Source: Methylococcales bacterium (GTDB lineage: Bacteria > Pseudomonadota > Gammaproteobacteria > Methylococcales > Methylomonadaceae). From it: DNA of 64,000 bases. Each line of letters opens with the position of its first letter. Position 1 is the first letter of the stretch. The notes beneath the pieces were generated by a model that saw only the letters and a program-made list of their open reading frames with translations, was not told the DNA's origin and did not search any database. Shown here in pieces: positions 48,718 to 60,600 of the stretch. Position numbers and translations under genes: made by a program. The stretch covers positions 22,051 through 86,050 of the forward strand of contig JAPLRS010000023.1 of assembly GCA_026399015.1 (NCBI GenBank), given 5' to 3'.

Positions 48718-50304
48718 TTAGTGCTGTGCAAAATATTGAGCCAAGAAATCATCAAAAGGAATCTGTGGTTTACTTTCTATATCATGCTGCTTAATCAATG
48801 AAGCTTTAGCTATTTCGTCAAACTGATCAGATAAGATTTTATCTAACTGGTTATGCTTAAAATACTGCTCATGCTCCTTAGATTTACTTAAAGCAAAGCG
48901 ACTAAAAGGCTGTCCAGTTTGCGTCATGCCTTCTAATATTCTTGCTGAAGCAGTGAGTTGTGGATTGTTGACTAAGGTAATCTGCTGCTCTAAAGCTGCA
49001 CTATATGGTTTATGAACAGCCTCGTTATCGAGAATATTACAAACGGGGCGCATCGACTCTAAAATTTCCATCGCCCAATCCTGCAAGCCTATAGTCTGAT
49101 CAGCTCGTTGCAGTTGCAGCCCCGGCTTTCTACCCTCATTAGCAACCGCTAACTGATTAGCATTATTAATCTGATGATCTTGATCTGAATTACTGGGGCT
49201 GTCTTTTAGCAAACAAGTCAATAAAAGTGCCTCTATAAAACGAGCTTTGCCTATGTCTATACCAATCGGATTGAATAAATCCAAATCTAAAGAACGCATC
49301 TCAATGTAACGCACGCCTCGACGGCTCAAGGCTAAGGTTGGTTTTTCACCGGAATTAATGATTTGCTTAGGACGAATCGTGCTATAAAACTCATTTTCAA
49401 TTTGCAGAACATTACTATTAAGCTGGCGATATTCACCCGCTACCGCGATACCAATCTTTTCATAATCTGGATAGGGCGTAGCAATAGCATCACCTAAGCT
49501 TTTCACATAACCCGACAAGGAGTTGTAATCAATTTTTAGATCAGCTTGGTTTTTACTTTTATAACCTATATCACTCATACGTAATGAGGTTGCATAAGGA
49601 TGATAAAGCGTACCGTTATCGAATTCTTCAAATTGCCGCATTAATTCTGGACGACTTTTAAAGAAGTTTTTACAAATAGCTGGAGACGCGCCAAATAAAT
49701 ATAGGATTAACCAGCCTAAACGCTGAAAGTTTCTGATTAAACCAAAGTAAGCTTCTGAGGTAAACGCTTCCACACTAAGCTGACTGCGCTCTTGTCGATG
49801 TAACTCAAGTAACAACGACTCGGGTACGGAGTAATTAAAATGAATACCTGCAATGGCCTGCATAGTTCTGCCATAGCGGTGCCATAAACCGTGCCTATAG
49901 ACATGCTTCATACGCCCTATATTAGAGGAACCATATTCAGCAATGGGTATGCTTTCATCTCCATCGATACCACAGGGCATACTGGCATTCAGCAACATTT
50001 CATGATCTAAATGCTCATAAACATATTGATGCACCTGATGTAAGGTCGTCAAGGTGTCTTGAATATCCGCAAACGGAGGCGTAATCAGCTCAATCAATGC
50101 TTCTGAATAATCGGTCGTTATGGTCGGATGCGTTAGCGCAGAACCTAAAGCTAGAGGATGAGGTGCTTGGGAAATTAATCCATCATTAGCAATACGTAGA
50201 CTTTCTTTTTCTATGCCTTTAAGGCCGCCGCAAAGCAAGGTCTGCTGATCATTAGCTAGAATTTGTGCTAGGCGAGGCGTAAGCTGATTGTTAAATTGAG
50301 TCAT
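48718..50304 (-). CDS. gshA: Glutamate-cysteine ligase
   Basis: The 528-residue enzyme makes gamma-glutamylcysteine, the first step of glutathione synthesis. It is the proteobacterial GshA type, with CGGLKGIEKESLRIANDGLI, DYSEALIELITPP, the QAIAGIHFNYSVPESLL segment, and RYIEMRSLDLDLFNPIGI. The length is normal. It is upstream of cysH on the same strand (62-bp gap), which links sulfate assimilation to thiol production. recQ is divergent from it. Confidence 0.95.
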   Translation of the reverse strand: MTQFNNQLTPRLAQILANDQQTLLCGGLKGIEKESLRIANDGLISQAPHPLALGSALTHPTITTDYSEALIELITPPFADIQDTLTTLHQVHQYVYEHLDHEMLLNASMPCGIDGDESIPIAEYGSSNIGRMKHVYRHGLWHRYGRTMQAIAGIHFNYSVPESLLLELHRQERSQLSVEAFTSEAYFGLIRNFQRLGWLILYLFGASPAICKNFFKSRPELMRQFEEFDNGTLYHPYATSLRMSDIGYKSKNQADLKIDYNSLSGYVKSLGDAIATPYPDYEKIGIAVAGEYRQLNSNVLQIENEFYSTIRPKQIINSGEKPTLALSRRGVRYIEMRSLDLDLFNPIGIDIGKARFIEALLLTCLLKDSPSNSDQDHQINNANQLAVANEGRKPGLQLQRADQTIGLQDWAMEILESMRPVCNILDNEAVHKPYSAALEQQITLVNNPQLTASARILEGMTQTGQPFSRFALSKSKEHEQYFKHNQLDKILSDQFDEIAKASLIKQHDIESKPQIPFDDFLAQYFAQH

Positions 50305-50365
50305 AGAATGGGCTAGTGTTCCCTGCTGTCCTGTATAATCGCGGTATTATAGAGGGTTTAACTCT

Positions 50366-52519
50366 TTGAAGAAATATTATCGTAGCGAGGCAGTGGTAGT
50401 GGACAAGAAGCCCCTAGAAATACTTAAGGCTGTTTTTGGTTATGATAGTTTTCGTGGCCAACAACAAGAAATTATTCAACAGCTTTTAACTGGCCAAGAT
50501 GCCCTAGTATTAATGCCTACCGGTGGAGGCAAATCATTATGCTACCAGATACCTTCCTTAATACTCCCTGGCGTGGGTATTGTTATTTCTCCGCTCATTG
50601 CTTTAATGCAAGATCAGGTCAGTGCCTTACTACAACTAGGTGTTAAAGCGGCTTTTTTAAACTCCACTCTTTCATCAGAAGCAACCAGACGAATTGAACA
50701 ACAGCTACTTAATAATGAACTTGATTTACTTTATATCGCCCCCGAAAGATTAACAGCATCACGCACCGCCACCTTATTTTCACGCATACAAATTGCCTTG
50801 TTTGCCATTGATGAAGCGCATTGTGTCTCGCAATGGGGGCATGATTTTAGGAGTGATTATTTACAGCTCTCAATGCTGCATGAACAATATCCTAGCATTC
50901 CACGAATTGCCTTAACGGCCACTGCTGACGAAAAAACTCGCCAAGAAATTATTCTGCGCCTACAACTAGAACAAGCCCCACTTTATCTAAGTGGCTTTGA
51001 CCGCCCCAATATTCGTTACCGTATTGTTCAGAAACAAAATGCAAGACAGCAGTTAATCGCGTTTATTCAAGCCGAACATAGCGGCGATGCCGGTATCGTT
51101 TATTGCTTATCACGTAAAAAAGTCGATGAAACGGCGGAATGGCTAAGATCCAAAGGCATTAAAGCTTTAGCGTATCACGCAGGTATGCCCAGTGATTTAC
51201 GGGCTTTGCATCAACACCGCTTTCTAATGGAAGACAGTTTAGTCATCGTGGCTACTATTGCCTTTGGTATGGGTATCGATAAACCCAACGTGCGTTTTGT
51301 GGCGCATTTGGATTTACCTAAAAGTGTTGAGGCTTATTATCAAGAAACCGGCAGAGCGGGCCGAGATGGCTTAGCCGCGAATGCTTGGATGGCCTATGGT
51401 TTACAAGATGTCATCACCTTGCGACGTATGTTGGCGGATTCTAATGCTGATGCCGCCCATAAACGCTTAGAACTGCATAAACTTGACGCTATGCTGGCAC
51501 TCTGCGAACAAGTCCATTGCCGACGACAAGCTTTATTAGAGTATTTCGGCGATCATCTTGAGCAGGCTTGTAATAATTGCGACACCTGTTTAGAAACGGT
51601 TGAAACGTGGGATGGCACCTTGGTTGCACAACAAGCACTCTCGTGTATCTACCGTACCGGCCAACGCTTTGGCGTAGGTTATCTCATTGAAGTTTTACGA
51701 GGCAAAGCCACCGAACGAATTATAAATGCGGCCCATGACAAACAATCTACCTTTGGTATCGGCAAAGATCTTGATGAGCAGCAATGGTCTTCTGTATTTA
51801 GACAATTAGTCGCAAGAGGCTTGGTGGCTGTCAATTTTGAACATTTTGGCATATTGCAGTTGACCGATAGCTGCCGCCCGATATTGCGTGGCGAACAACA
51901 ACTGATCTTGCGCAAAGATATCAAACCCGAGAAAAGTAAATTAGGTAAGAAAACTTCAAGCCGATTTACACACGCCACCAGCAATACCGAACTTTGGGAT
52001 GCTCTGCGCGCCAAGCGCCGTGAAATTGCTGACGAGCAAGATATACCACCTTATCTAATTTTTCATGATGCAACGCTAATGGCCATGCTTGAAACTAAGC
52101 CTGCCAACCATCAACAATTGGCCTTAATATCAGGTGTCGGTGTACGCAAACTAGAGCTTTACGGCGAGCAATTTTTAGCCGTTATCAGCAACCATACTAG
52201 TAATACTACTGTGATAGCCGATACGGTCACAGAATCAGTCAACTTGTTCAGATTAGGTTACAACGTAGCCCAAGTCGCTCAAAAAAGAGCACTTAAAGAA
52301 GAAACAATTTATAACCATCTCTCACAAGCACTAGAACAAGGCCTGTTAAAATTAGAAGAGGTTGTCGACTTGCCAAAAAAGGAGATTAAACAGATAGAAG
52401 ACGTGCTGCTCAGTTTGCCTGAAGAACAACGAAATTCACTTAAACCGGCTTATGAAGCTTTCGATGGACAATATAGTTATGGTGTCTTGCGTTGTGTTAG
52501 AGCGGCGATGTTGGGTTAG
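50366..52519 (+). CDS. recQ: ATP-dependent DNA helicase RecQ
   Basis: The 717-residue helicase has motif [41 protein letters not shown], the RecA2 motifs with [17 protein letters not shown] and [10 protein letters not shown], the RQC zinc site ([14 protein letters not shown], then CNNCDTC), and an HRDC domain near residue 545. The frame opens with TTG at 50366, which has the SD gaggg 9 nt upstream; no suitable ATG is near, so TTG is taken as the start, with a GTG a few codons downstream as the alternative. It is divergent from gshA with only 61 bp between them. Confidence 0.94.
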   Translation: MKKYYRSEAVVVDKKPLEILKAVFGYDSFRGQQQEIIQQLLTGQDALVLMPTGGGKSLCYQIPSLILPGVGIVISPLIALMQDQVSALLQLGVKAAFLNSTLSSEATRRIEQQLLNNELDLLYIAPERLTASRTATLFSRIQIALFAIDEAHCVSQWGHDFRSDYLQLSMLHEQYPSIPRIALTATADEKTRQEIILRLQLEQAPLYLSGFDRPNIRYRIVQKQNARQQLIAFIQAEHSGDAGIVYCLSRKKVDETAEWLRSKGIKALAYHAGMPSDLRALHQHRFLMEDSLVIVATIAFGMGIDKPNVRFVAHLDLPKSVEAYYQETGRAGRDGLAANAWMAYGLQDVITLRRMLADSNADAAHKRLELHKLDAMLALCEQVHCRRQALLEYFGDHLEQACNNCDTCLETVETWDGTLVAQQALSCIYRTGQRFGVGYLIEVLRGKATERIINAAHDKQSTFGIGKDLDEQQWSSVFRQLVARGLVAVNFEHFGILQLTDSCRPILRGEQQLILRKDIKPEKSKLGKKTSSRFTHATSNTELWDALRAKRREIADEQDIPPYLIFHDATLMAMLETKPANHQQLALISGVGVRKLELYGEQFLAVISNHTSNTTVIADTVTESVNLFRLGYNVAQVAQKRALKEETIYNHLSQALEQGLLKLEEVVDLPKKEIKQIEDVLLSLPEEQRNSLKPAYEAFDGQYSYGVLRCVRAAMLG

Positions 52520-52604
52520 AGCCTTATTAATTTTGATAGCTCATCATTCTTCGGCTATAGATTTTAGCATAGCCGAAGAACTTAACTATTTAGTAACCTA
52601 ATAT

Positions 52605-54371
52605 TTATTTCTTCAGTAACTTACTACGGACAAGATCAACTAATTTCATTGCAAAATCTAGCAATAGCTTACGTTTAACTACAACCGCATAACCCAACAA
52701 ACCTAATAATAAGCCATCGAATAAGCGAGAAAATGCCGATGGTGCTTGTTGCTGGGCGGCAATAGCAGCCGCTGCTTCTGAAGCTTTAACAGGTGCAATT
52801 TGCACCGCGACTTTAGAGGGCTTAAATTCAGCTTTTAAATCTGGCAAACCTAAACTACCCCAGGCATCATAATCTTGCCAAATCGGGTATTTACCCTGCC
52901 ATAAAGACTTGGAAAAATACGGTGCCAAACTCATGCCGTGTGCAGTTGGAATACCTCTGTCATCTACAAAACCTTTGTAAACCACTAGACTAATATCGCC
53001 GCCTTCGCCATGTCCATCGGTGGTAAATGATTTTTCAACGTGATCATGAAACATCCAGATACCTTGACCAAAACTATTTAAACCATCATCCACACCGCTC
53101 AAGGACAGATCAATACGCTGGGCAGGAACCATGCCATGGACATCACGTTGTATATAAGAGCCAGGGCCGTTATCAACACCATCGTAATGAGTTATGGTCG
53201 GTTTATGACCATGAATGTGCATCGCTAATGATTCGGTATGACCATTTAAAACCCGAAGCTTAACTTGTTGATTCTCTTCCATGTGTATCAACGATTCCCT
53301 TAAAGTATAAGGAAAAGATCGACCATTAAGCATGAAATAATCATCCGTAGCATCGGTGGTGTCATACTCGGTATTCATGTGTTTAGCAACCAACCGTGGA
53401 TCATTGGCTGAGCGGGCGACTAGCTCATGTAACTCTTTATCCGCTGATTGATAATGCAAATCATATTCTCTGGCGTATTTTTCAAGCACAGCCACAGAAG
53501 GATGACGAACTTGACCTGCGCCTACGTTTAAAGTTTGCACCCAGTTATTAGGACGATTTTCTTCAACGACGAAAATACCCTGCAAGCCCATAGGAATATG
53601 GGTATGCGGCTGTACATGGCAATGATAATACATGGTGCCAGGTTGCCTAGGCTTAATGACATAGGTTTTGCTTTGGCCAGGCATTGTATCCATATTACTG
53701 GTTTGCGCTACGCCATCATTACCTGTACCACCATGATCCATAAAAGGATGATCGATACCATGCAAATGAATAGAATGCGGTAAGTAATGCGTATTTTCTA
53801 AAATGATCCAAACTACATCATCTTGCTCAACTCGAATAACAGGAGACGGCACCCGTAACAAAGGATTGGCTTCCAGCTCATATAAACTTTTAGTCGACAT
53901 GTCTCGCGTTTTAGGGGCATACACCCAAAAAGTCGGCTGTATACCTGGAGCAATATCAAAAGTCGTGGTCGGATCTTTCATGTCAGGCGTATGGCCATTA
54001 AGCTCCACGACTTCTAGCTTAATAACAATTTTGTCCGGATCACCATCGCCGTCGATATCGTCTGATACGGTTACCGCATCGGCCGCTAACTGCGTTTGCA
54101 TTAAGGTATCCATAGAAATGCCATTGGTGCCTTTAACAAAAGCGGCAATATCTGCTGGATTATCCGGATTACAAAGCTTAGATTCTTGTATGGCTACACC
54201 ATCAATCGTTTGTGCTTTACGCCAAGCAGGATCAGTAAATTCAGAACAAACCTCTTCCACCGGCCCAGTATCAACTTTGATGGTAGGAGGCAAGTCAGTA
54301 GCCGCCTGACTTGCCGTGTGTATCAACAGCAGTGCAGTAGCACCGACATAGGTAATAAATTTCTTACGCAT
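52605..54371 (-). CDS. Secreted multicopper oxidase with C-terminal membrane tail
   Basis: The 588-residue protein has a signal peptide (MRKKFITYVGATALLLIHTA). An EF-hand-like Asp-rich loop lies near residues 104-115 (DDIDGDGDPDKI). Copper sites follow: HSIHLHGIDHPF near 200, YYHCHVQPHTHIPMGLQG near 250, LAMHIHGHKP near 390 and MFHDHVEKSF near 450. The His-Cys-His type-1 motif is in the first cupredoxin domain, not the last. The C-terminus has a hydrophobic segment (LLLGLLGYAVVV) with basic flanks, which may anchor it. The substrate is unknown. SD gaggaag is well placed. Confidence 0.82.
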   Translation of the reverse strand: MRKKFITYVGATALLLIHTASQAATDLPPTIKVDTGPVEEVCSEFTDPAWRKAQTIDGVAIQESKLCNPDNPADIAAFVKGTNGISMDTLMQTQLAADAVTVSDDIDGDGDPDKIVIKLEVVELNGHTPDMKDPTTTFDIAPGIQPTFWVYAPKTRDMSTKSLYELEANPLLRVPSPVIRVEQDDVVWIILENTHYLPHSIHLHGIDHPFMDHGGTGNDGVAQTSNMDTMPGQSKTYVIKPRQPGTMYYHCHVQPHTHIPMGLQGIFVVEENRPNNWVQTLNVGAGQVRHPSVAVLEKYAREYDLHYQSADKELHELVARSANDPRLVAKHMNTEYDTTDATDDYFMLNGRSFPYTLRESLIHMEENQQVKLRVLNGHTESLAMHIHGHKPTITHYDGVDNGPGSYIQRDVHGMVPAQRIDLSLSGVDDGLNSFGQGIWMFHDHVEKSFTTDGHGEGGDISLVVYKGFVDDRGIPTAHGMSLAPYFSKSLWQGKYPIWQDYDAWGSLGLPDLKAEFKPSKVAVQIAPVKASEAAAAIAAQQQAPSAFSRLFDGLLLGLLGYAVVVKRKLLLDFAMKLVDLVRSKLLKK

Positions 54372-54714
54372 ACAACTTCCTCAGAAAACATTCGATTGAG
54401 AATGAGACGCCGCCAGAGCGGATTATTTATTAATTTTTGCTATTTTAACGCAATAGTTTACTTAAGTCTTTTATGAACGTTAAAAGCATAATTCGATATA
54501 GTCATACATCGCATAGTAATACTCCCTTGCTTGGCTTATTTTCTGTACTCAAGCGAGACACACAGCAACAGCGAGCTTTACCAATGTCTGCGGTTTTGAG
54601 ATTATAGTCAGCATCGACTTAGTGATTAAGGGTATTCGACCGTTGTCGCTTTGATGCTTCAAGGTTATACACTATGGCTAAGACTACCTTATGACTTAAA
54701 CATAATTCTAAATC
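54372..54714. other. 343-bp divergent intergenic region
   Basis: This region separates the start of the multicopper oxidase gene (minus) from the Hsp70-family gene (plus). No gene, RNA or strong palindrome was recognised. The oxidase SD lies at its left edge. Promoters for both genes should be here but no convincing -35/-10 pair was found. Confidence 0.5.
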
Positions 54715-57495
54715 GTGAAAAATCAAGCTCCTCAATATTTAGTCGGTATCGACTTAGGCACCACCCACACCGTAGTCGCTTATGCCAGCACTGAAAAATC
54801 AGCCACTGATATCCAGTTGTTTCATATTGAACAACTGATTGCGCTAGGCGAAGTAGCTGCCCAACCCTTGCTTCCCTCAGTACGTTATCATCCTGCACCC
54901 GACGAATTATCAGCCGCTGATGTAGCATTTCCTAGCTACCATCAAGATAGCGAAATAATCGGTGATACACCTATCATTGGGCTAGCCGCACGCTTATTAG
55001 GCGCGAAAAGCAAGGGTCGTTTTGTGACTAGCGCTAAAAGTTGGTTATCACATCCTTCTATCGACCACAGTGCAGACATTTTACCTTGGGGCAGCCCAGA
55101 TGATGTCAGCAAGGTATCACCTATTGCCGCTAGCGCTAGTTATTTAGCGCATATTCGCACGGTTTGGGGACATCAATTTCCAAACGCGCCTTTAGAGCAG
55201 CAAACACTAGTCATTACTGTACCCGCTTCTTTTGATGAATCAGCTAGATCATTAACACTAGAAGCAGCGCGTATGGCTGGACTCCACCAAGTTCGCTTAT
55301 TAGAAGAGCCGCAAGCCGTTTGTTATGACTGGCTAAAGCGTAATAGCAACAACATTAATGAAGCCTTATCCCAAGTCCATTTATTATTAGTTTGCGACGT
55401 AGGTGGCGGCACTACTGATTTAACCCTCATTAAAGTAGAGCCAGGCAAGCATGAGCCCAAACTAACCCGCATCGGTGTTGGCGATCATTTAATGTTGGGC
55501 GGCGATAATATCGATCTTGCCCTCGCACATTTGGCCGAACAACGCTTAATTAATGGTGAACAACGTTTATCAGCCGCAGATTTATCACAATTATTAGAGC
55601 AGTGTCGTTGTGCCAAAGAACGGTTATTAGCTGAAGATGCTCCAGAACAAATGGCCGTAACCTTACTAGGAGGAGGTTCCAAACTGATAGGGGGCTCACG
55701 CTCAGTCATATTAACTCGAGACGAAGTTAGAAGTATTGCCTTAGATGGCTTTTTCCCTTTATCCACACTAGACGATCTGCCTGACAGGAAACGCAGTGGC
55801 GTTGTTGAGTTTGGCTTGCCCTATGCAGCAGAACCTGCGATCAGCAAACATATCGCTGCGTTTTTAAAACTGCATGCCGCAGCCGCTAATGAAGCCTTAA
55901 AAGGTGAAGGTAGAGTACCCGATGCTTTACTACTTAACGGCGGTGTATTTCGAAGCCAGCCTATTACCCAACGTCTTATACAGTTATTAAATTCTTGGAG
56001 TACAAAACCGCCCGTTTTACTGGAAAATAAGCACCCAGAACTAGCTGTCGCTTTCGGTGCCGTTAGTTATGCTATGGCTAGACGTGATAAACAACTCAAA
56101 ATAGGTGGGGGTAGCGCTCGAAGTTATTTTCTAATCATTGATACCGATCATAGCGCGAACCAACAAGGTATTTGTATATTACCCAAAGGCAGTGAAGAAG
56201 GCGAAGAAGTCATCTTAAAAGATCGGCATTTTGCTTTGCGCTTAGGCATCCCAGTACGCTTCCATCTTGCCTCTATCAGTAGTGATGCCGTCTTTAAAGC
56301 AGGCGACATTACTGACATCAGTGATTTGTTTCACTCCTTACCGCCACTGGCCGTAGCGTTTGAAGGCGATAGCAGCACACAAGAGACTGAAGTCATTGTG
56401 CAATTAGCCGTCACGCAAACGGAAGTCGGTACGCTTAAAATACAATGTGTTGCCGTTAATAACCATGAACAACGCTGGGATGTAGAATTTCAAATTCGCA
56501 AGCAAGTCCGCGCACGCTTATCTCAAGACACCAGCCTCCCCCCACAATTTGATGCAGCCGTTACCCGAATACAAAGTATTTTTGGCTCAAAATCCAAAGA
56601 CATAGCTCCTAAAGCCGTCAAGAATCTTAGGGCTGATCTAGAAAAACAACTAGGCTGCCCTCGCACAGAATGGGATACGCCATTACTTAGAGGACTATTT
56701 GCCAGCTTACTAGAAGGTTCAAAATATCGTAGGCGCTCAGAAAGCCACGAACGTATCTGGTTAAGTCTAGCAGGATTTTGTTTGCGGCCAGGCTTTGGCT
56801 TTCCCTTAGATGACTGGCGTGTAGAACAACTTTGGAAAACCTATAGCCAAAATATACAATTTGTTAATGACACCCAAAACTGGACAGAATGGTGGACGCT
56901 CTGGCGACGAATTGCCGGTGGTCTATCAAGCTCTGCGCAAGAACAAATATTTACCGATATCACTAAATTCATCAACCCCGCTGCCGCCAGACAAGCAGGT
57001 GTTGCCAAGCTTATTAAAAATCGTGGCTATGATGATATGGTGCGTCTCGCTGCCGTCTTAGAACGCTTACCCATCGATAAAAAAATACAACTAGGCGAAT
57101 GGTTATTAAAGCGCTTACAAAAAGCAGGGGAACCCAACCAAACTTGGTGGGCTGTTGGTCGTATTGGGGCTAGACAGCCTTTTCATGGCAGCAACCATAA
57201 TGTCATTCCCGCAGACAAAGTTGCACACTGGTTAACTCAAATGCTATCTGTCGATTGGAAAAAAATACCTCAAGCTGGATTCGCTGCTACGCTAATTGCT
57301 CGCCTAAGTGGTGATAGAGCGCGAGATATTGATGATGAACTACGCCAAGACATCGTCACCAAACTCAAATTCAGTAAAGCACCAGCTTCATGGATAGAAA
57401 TGCTAGAACAGGTTAAACAACTCGATGAAAAAGAAGAACAGTTAATTTTTGGCGAAGCCTTGCCGCCAGGCCTAAAGCTCATTGATTTGCCTTAA
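54715..57495 (+). CDS. Large Hsp70-family protein
   Basis: The 926-residue protein starts at GTG 54715 and has an N-terminal Hsp70 ATPase domain: the phosphate-1 motif LVGIDLGTTHTVVAYAS, VITVPASFDESARSLTLEAA, the phosphate-2 motif VCDVGGGTTDLTLIKV near residue 230, and the adenosine motif LLLNGGVFRSQP near 405. The remaining 450 residues are not DnaK-like; they resemble the long C-terminal region (DUF3731 type) of uncharacterised Hsp70-like proteins in proteobacteria. No J-protein gene is nearby. The client is unknown. Confidence 0.87.
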   Translation: MKNQAPQYLVGIDLGTTHTVVAYASTEKSATDIQLFHIEQLIALGEVAAQPLLPSVRYHPAPDELSAADVAFPSYHQDSEIIGDTPIIGLAARLLGAKSKGRFVTSAKSWLSHPSIDHSADILPWGSPDDVSKVSPIAASASYLAHIRTVWGHQFPNAPLEQQTLVITVPASFDESARSLTLEAARMAGLHQVRLLEEPQAVCYDWLKRNSNNINEALSQVHLLLVCDVGGGTTDLTLIKVEPGKHEPKLTRIGVGDHLMLGGDNIDLALAHLAEQRLINGEQRLSAADLSQLLEQCRCAKERLLAEDAPEQMAVTLLGGGSKLIGGSRSVILTRDEVRSIALDGFFPLSTLDDLPDRKRSGVVEFGLPYAAEPAISKHIAAFLKLHAAAANEALKGEGRVPDALLLNGGVFRSQPITQRLIQLLNSWSTKPPVLLENKHPELAVAFGAVSYAMARRDKQLKIGGGSARSYFLIIDTDHSANQQGICILPKGSEEGEEVILKDRHFALRLGIPVRFHLASISSDAVFKAGDITDISDLFHSLPPLAVAFEGDSSTQETEVIVQLAVTQTEVGTLKIQCVAVNNHEQRWDVEFQIRKQVRARLSQDTSLPPQFDAAVTRIQSIFGSKSKDIAPKAVKNLRADLEKQLGCPRTEWDTPLLRGLFASLLEGSKYRRRSESHERIWLSLAGFCLRPGFGFPLDDWRVEQLWKTYSQNIQFVNDTQNWTEWWTLWRRIAGGLSSSAQEQIFTDITKFINPAAARQAGVAKLIKNRGYDDMVRLAAVLERLPIDKKIQLGEWLLKRLQKAGEPNQTWWAVGRIGARQPFHGSNHNVIPADKVAHWLTQMLSVDWKKIPQAGFAATLIARLSGDRARDIDDELRQDIVTKLKFSKAPASWIEMLEQVKQLDEKEEQLIFGEALPPGLKLIDLP

Positions 57496-57659
57496 AATTA
57501 ATTATAGTGACTATTCTGCAAGTATTGTCGTTGTTTGGCATGGCTATTTTCTCAAACAGTCCGGTCGTGTATGATGTAAAGCATTAAAGATTGACTTATC
57601 GCTGCACAAGCACTTAGGCAACTAACTTTACAAAGTCACACCTACATAGCCCCTAGCTC

Positions 57660-60600
57660 ATGAAGATACTAAACATTCATTTCAAAAACATCAATTCACT
57701 GGAAGGTGAACATAGCGTCGACTTTGAAATAGCCCCTTTTATCGACACCGGTGTTTTTGCGATTACGGGACCGAATGGCTCAGGAAAATCCAGTATCTTA
57801 GATGTCATTACCTTAGCTTTATATGGAGAGACATTTCGGTTTAATCGTCCTGCAGATCATGTTATGACTCAACATACCAGCGACTGTTTTGCGGTGATTG
57901 AGTTTTCCTTAGATGGCGAAAAATACCGTTCTACTTGGTCTGCTAGACGAGCAGCAGATGATGCTAACCATGCATTATTGCCCATTGAAATGAGTTTATC
58001 TCGCATCTCCGATGGCAAAATATTAGCCCAAACGCCGCAACAGGTCTGCACTCAAGTAGCCGATATTACCGGCATGAATTTTCGTAGCTTTACCCGCTCA
58101 ATCTTATTAGCTCAAGGTGATTTTTCTGCTTTTCTTAACGCTCTAGACAATGAGCGCATGGATATATTAGAAAGAATCATTGGCAGCGATATTTATGCCG
58201 ATTATAAAAAAGAGTTGTTTGATAATGCCGAGAAAGCCCAAAAGACCTTAGATCGCTTAAAACAAGAGCTAGACAGCATTGCTTTTATGGATGCCGACAA
58301 GCTCAGCGCTTGTGAACAAGATTTAAATGATTTCAATGAGCAACTCACTGAGTTACAAGAAGATCAACAACACACGAAGCTGCAACATGAGCAATTGACG
58401 GCTATAACTACGCTGCAAATGAGCATAAGCGATCAAGAAAATGACCTGCAAACAGCTCATATCCAACTAGCCGATCTACAACTAAACCTTACGAAGCTTA
58501 GCGCGGGTCAAGATGCTTTACTCTTTAAAGACGACATTAATGCTATTGCAGAAAAAGAAAGGTTCATTCAAGAAGGTCAAGTCAGCTTAAATAATTTCCA
58601 GCTCGAACTTAGCCAGCTTAAAACTCAACTAGGTTCTGAACAAACAGCACCTGAAGGAATAACCTATCGGTCGCTCAATGAGCAACAGCAGGCTTTAGAT
58701 AATGCAAAAGCACAACTAAACCAAACCGACTTAACGATTCAAGCCGAAACCACACAATGGCAATCTTTATCAGAACAATATGGCGATAAACAGGCAACAC
58801 TGGCTCAATTAGCACATTGGCTGCAAGACCATGCGCTAGATGAATGCTTATTGACTGACTTTCCTGAGCTAGGTGTATTAAAGAAATGTCGTGCAGAATT
58901 ATTAGAAACCGGCAAAAAACAATCATCATTTGGTAAACATTCTAAAAAAGCACTCACAACATTCAAGAACAATACAACCGCTTTAGCTGTAGAACGACAA
59001 AAACTAGCTGAACTCAATCAAAAAATACCTTTAGAAGAACAAGAGCTTATTGATTTAGCTCAAGGCCATAGCACCGATGACCTTGATGCCGTACGTTTAG
59101 AGCAATTAGAGCGCGTTAAGAACTTACAACAGCTCTATCAATTAGCCCAAAAACATCAAAAACTAACAACAGGCGGCAGTTTTTTCTCATTATTTAAAGC
59201 CAGAGAACAACCTGATTTTGATATTGAAGTCTTGACCATTGAGCTCGAGCGTTTAAGACTTGAAATGCTACGTGAAGCCAACATTAAAAAAGTGCTTGAA
59301 GACGCTATAGCCAATGAAGCCTTATTGAAGAAAATGGCCCCTTCACGAGTGCATTTAATTGATGGAAAACCCTGTGCTCTTTGTGGCGCGCTGCAACATC
59401 CTTATGCCAAATTTCCGCCCACGCCTAGCAACTCCAAACAAGCATTAATTGATCAAAAAGCTAAAGTTCGAGCTTTAACAGAAAAAATAAGTACGGCCGA
59501 TAGCCATATCAACATTGCTCAAAAACAAGTAGAAAGAAATTCTTCTCGAAATACGCAACGCCAACAAATTAGAGCAGAATGGTTAAACCTATGTAATCGA
59601 CTTAATGTTGCAAGCCCTGATCTTGATATTACTAAATTAGCCTTAATGCAGGAACTCATACAAAAAGAAAACGATGAGCTTACCAATACCGTACATTTCC
59701 TCAAACGCTATCGCAATAAACAAGCTGATATCAAAAAAGCTAAGACATTATTGGCTAATTGCACCGCGACTATTGATCAACTACAAATAAGTATTGAACA
59801 TCTAGGCTCCAATAATGAAGGTTTAACTCAGGAACAATTAGATTTGGCTTCTGCCCTAAATGCTTATCAAGAGCAAGAGCGACAACTGGCGGACCAGGTG
59901 CTCACACAACTCAATGTACTGGGTGAAAAAATGCCCACTTATGGCCAAGAAGATGCCTTATTCGATAAACTTAATGTGCGTAGACAAGACTATCATGGCT
60001 ATGCTTTCCGCCATAAAAGCTTAATAGAAGAATTAGCATCACTAGAAGCCAAGCAAACTGCTTGCCAAGCTGAAGTTTTACGTTGTAATGAACTATCCAC
60101 AATCTATACAGAACAACTGCAAAAAGAAGAATTAATTAGCCTACATTTAGCTTTAATCGAAAAACAAAAGTTAATTGCCGATAAAGAACAAGCGCTGACT
60201 ATACTCACTCAAGAAATCGCTGATTTGCAGCGTAGTCTACAAGAAAAATTACCCACGACATCATTTACTAGCGTGCAGGAAATTAGCGACATACTGTCAA
60301 TAATAGCCAACCAAGCTGATCTTGAACATACTAAAGCAGCATTAGAGCAACACATTGATAACTTTAATCGTACGCTAGCAGACGATCAAAACCTATTAGC
60401 GACCGAACTGGCTAACATAGATTCATCATTAAGCTTGGAAGACTTAAACGCTCAACTAAAAAGCATTAACGAAAAAACAGAGATCGCCGAGATGGAAGTT
60501 TTGCATCTGCAAAAACGACTTCAAGATCAACAAGCTTTGCAACAACACTTTGAATCACTATCCTTGCAATGGCAACAACAAACCGCCATTTCTCAGCCCT

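Noticed and set aside
53803..54309. Plus-strand frame of 168 residues
   Set aside because: It is antisense to the multicopper oxidase signal and N-terminal domain, with no family features.
54380..54410. Fur box upstream of the multicopper oxidase
   Set aside because: The sequence attcgattgagaatgag shows only partial similarity to the Fur consensus and no clear palindrome.
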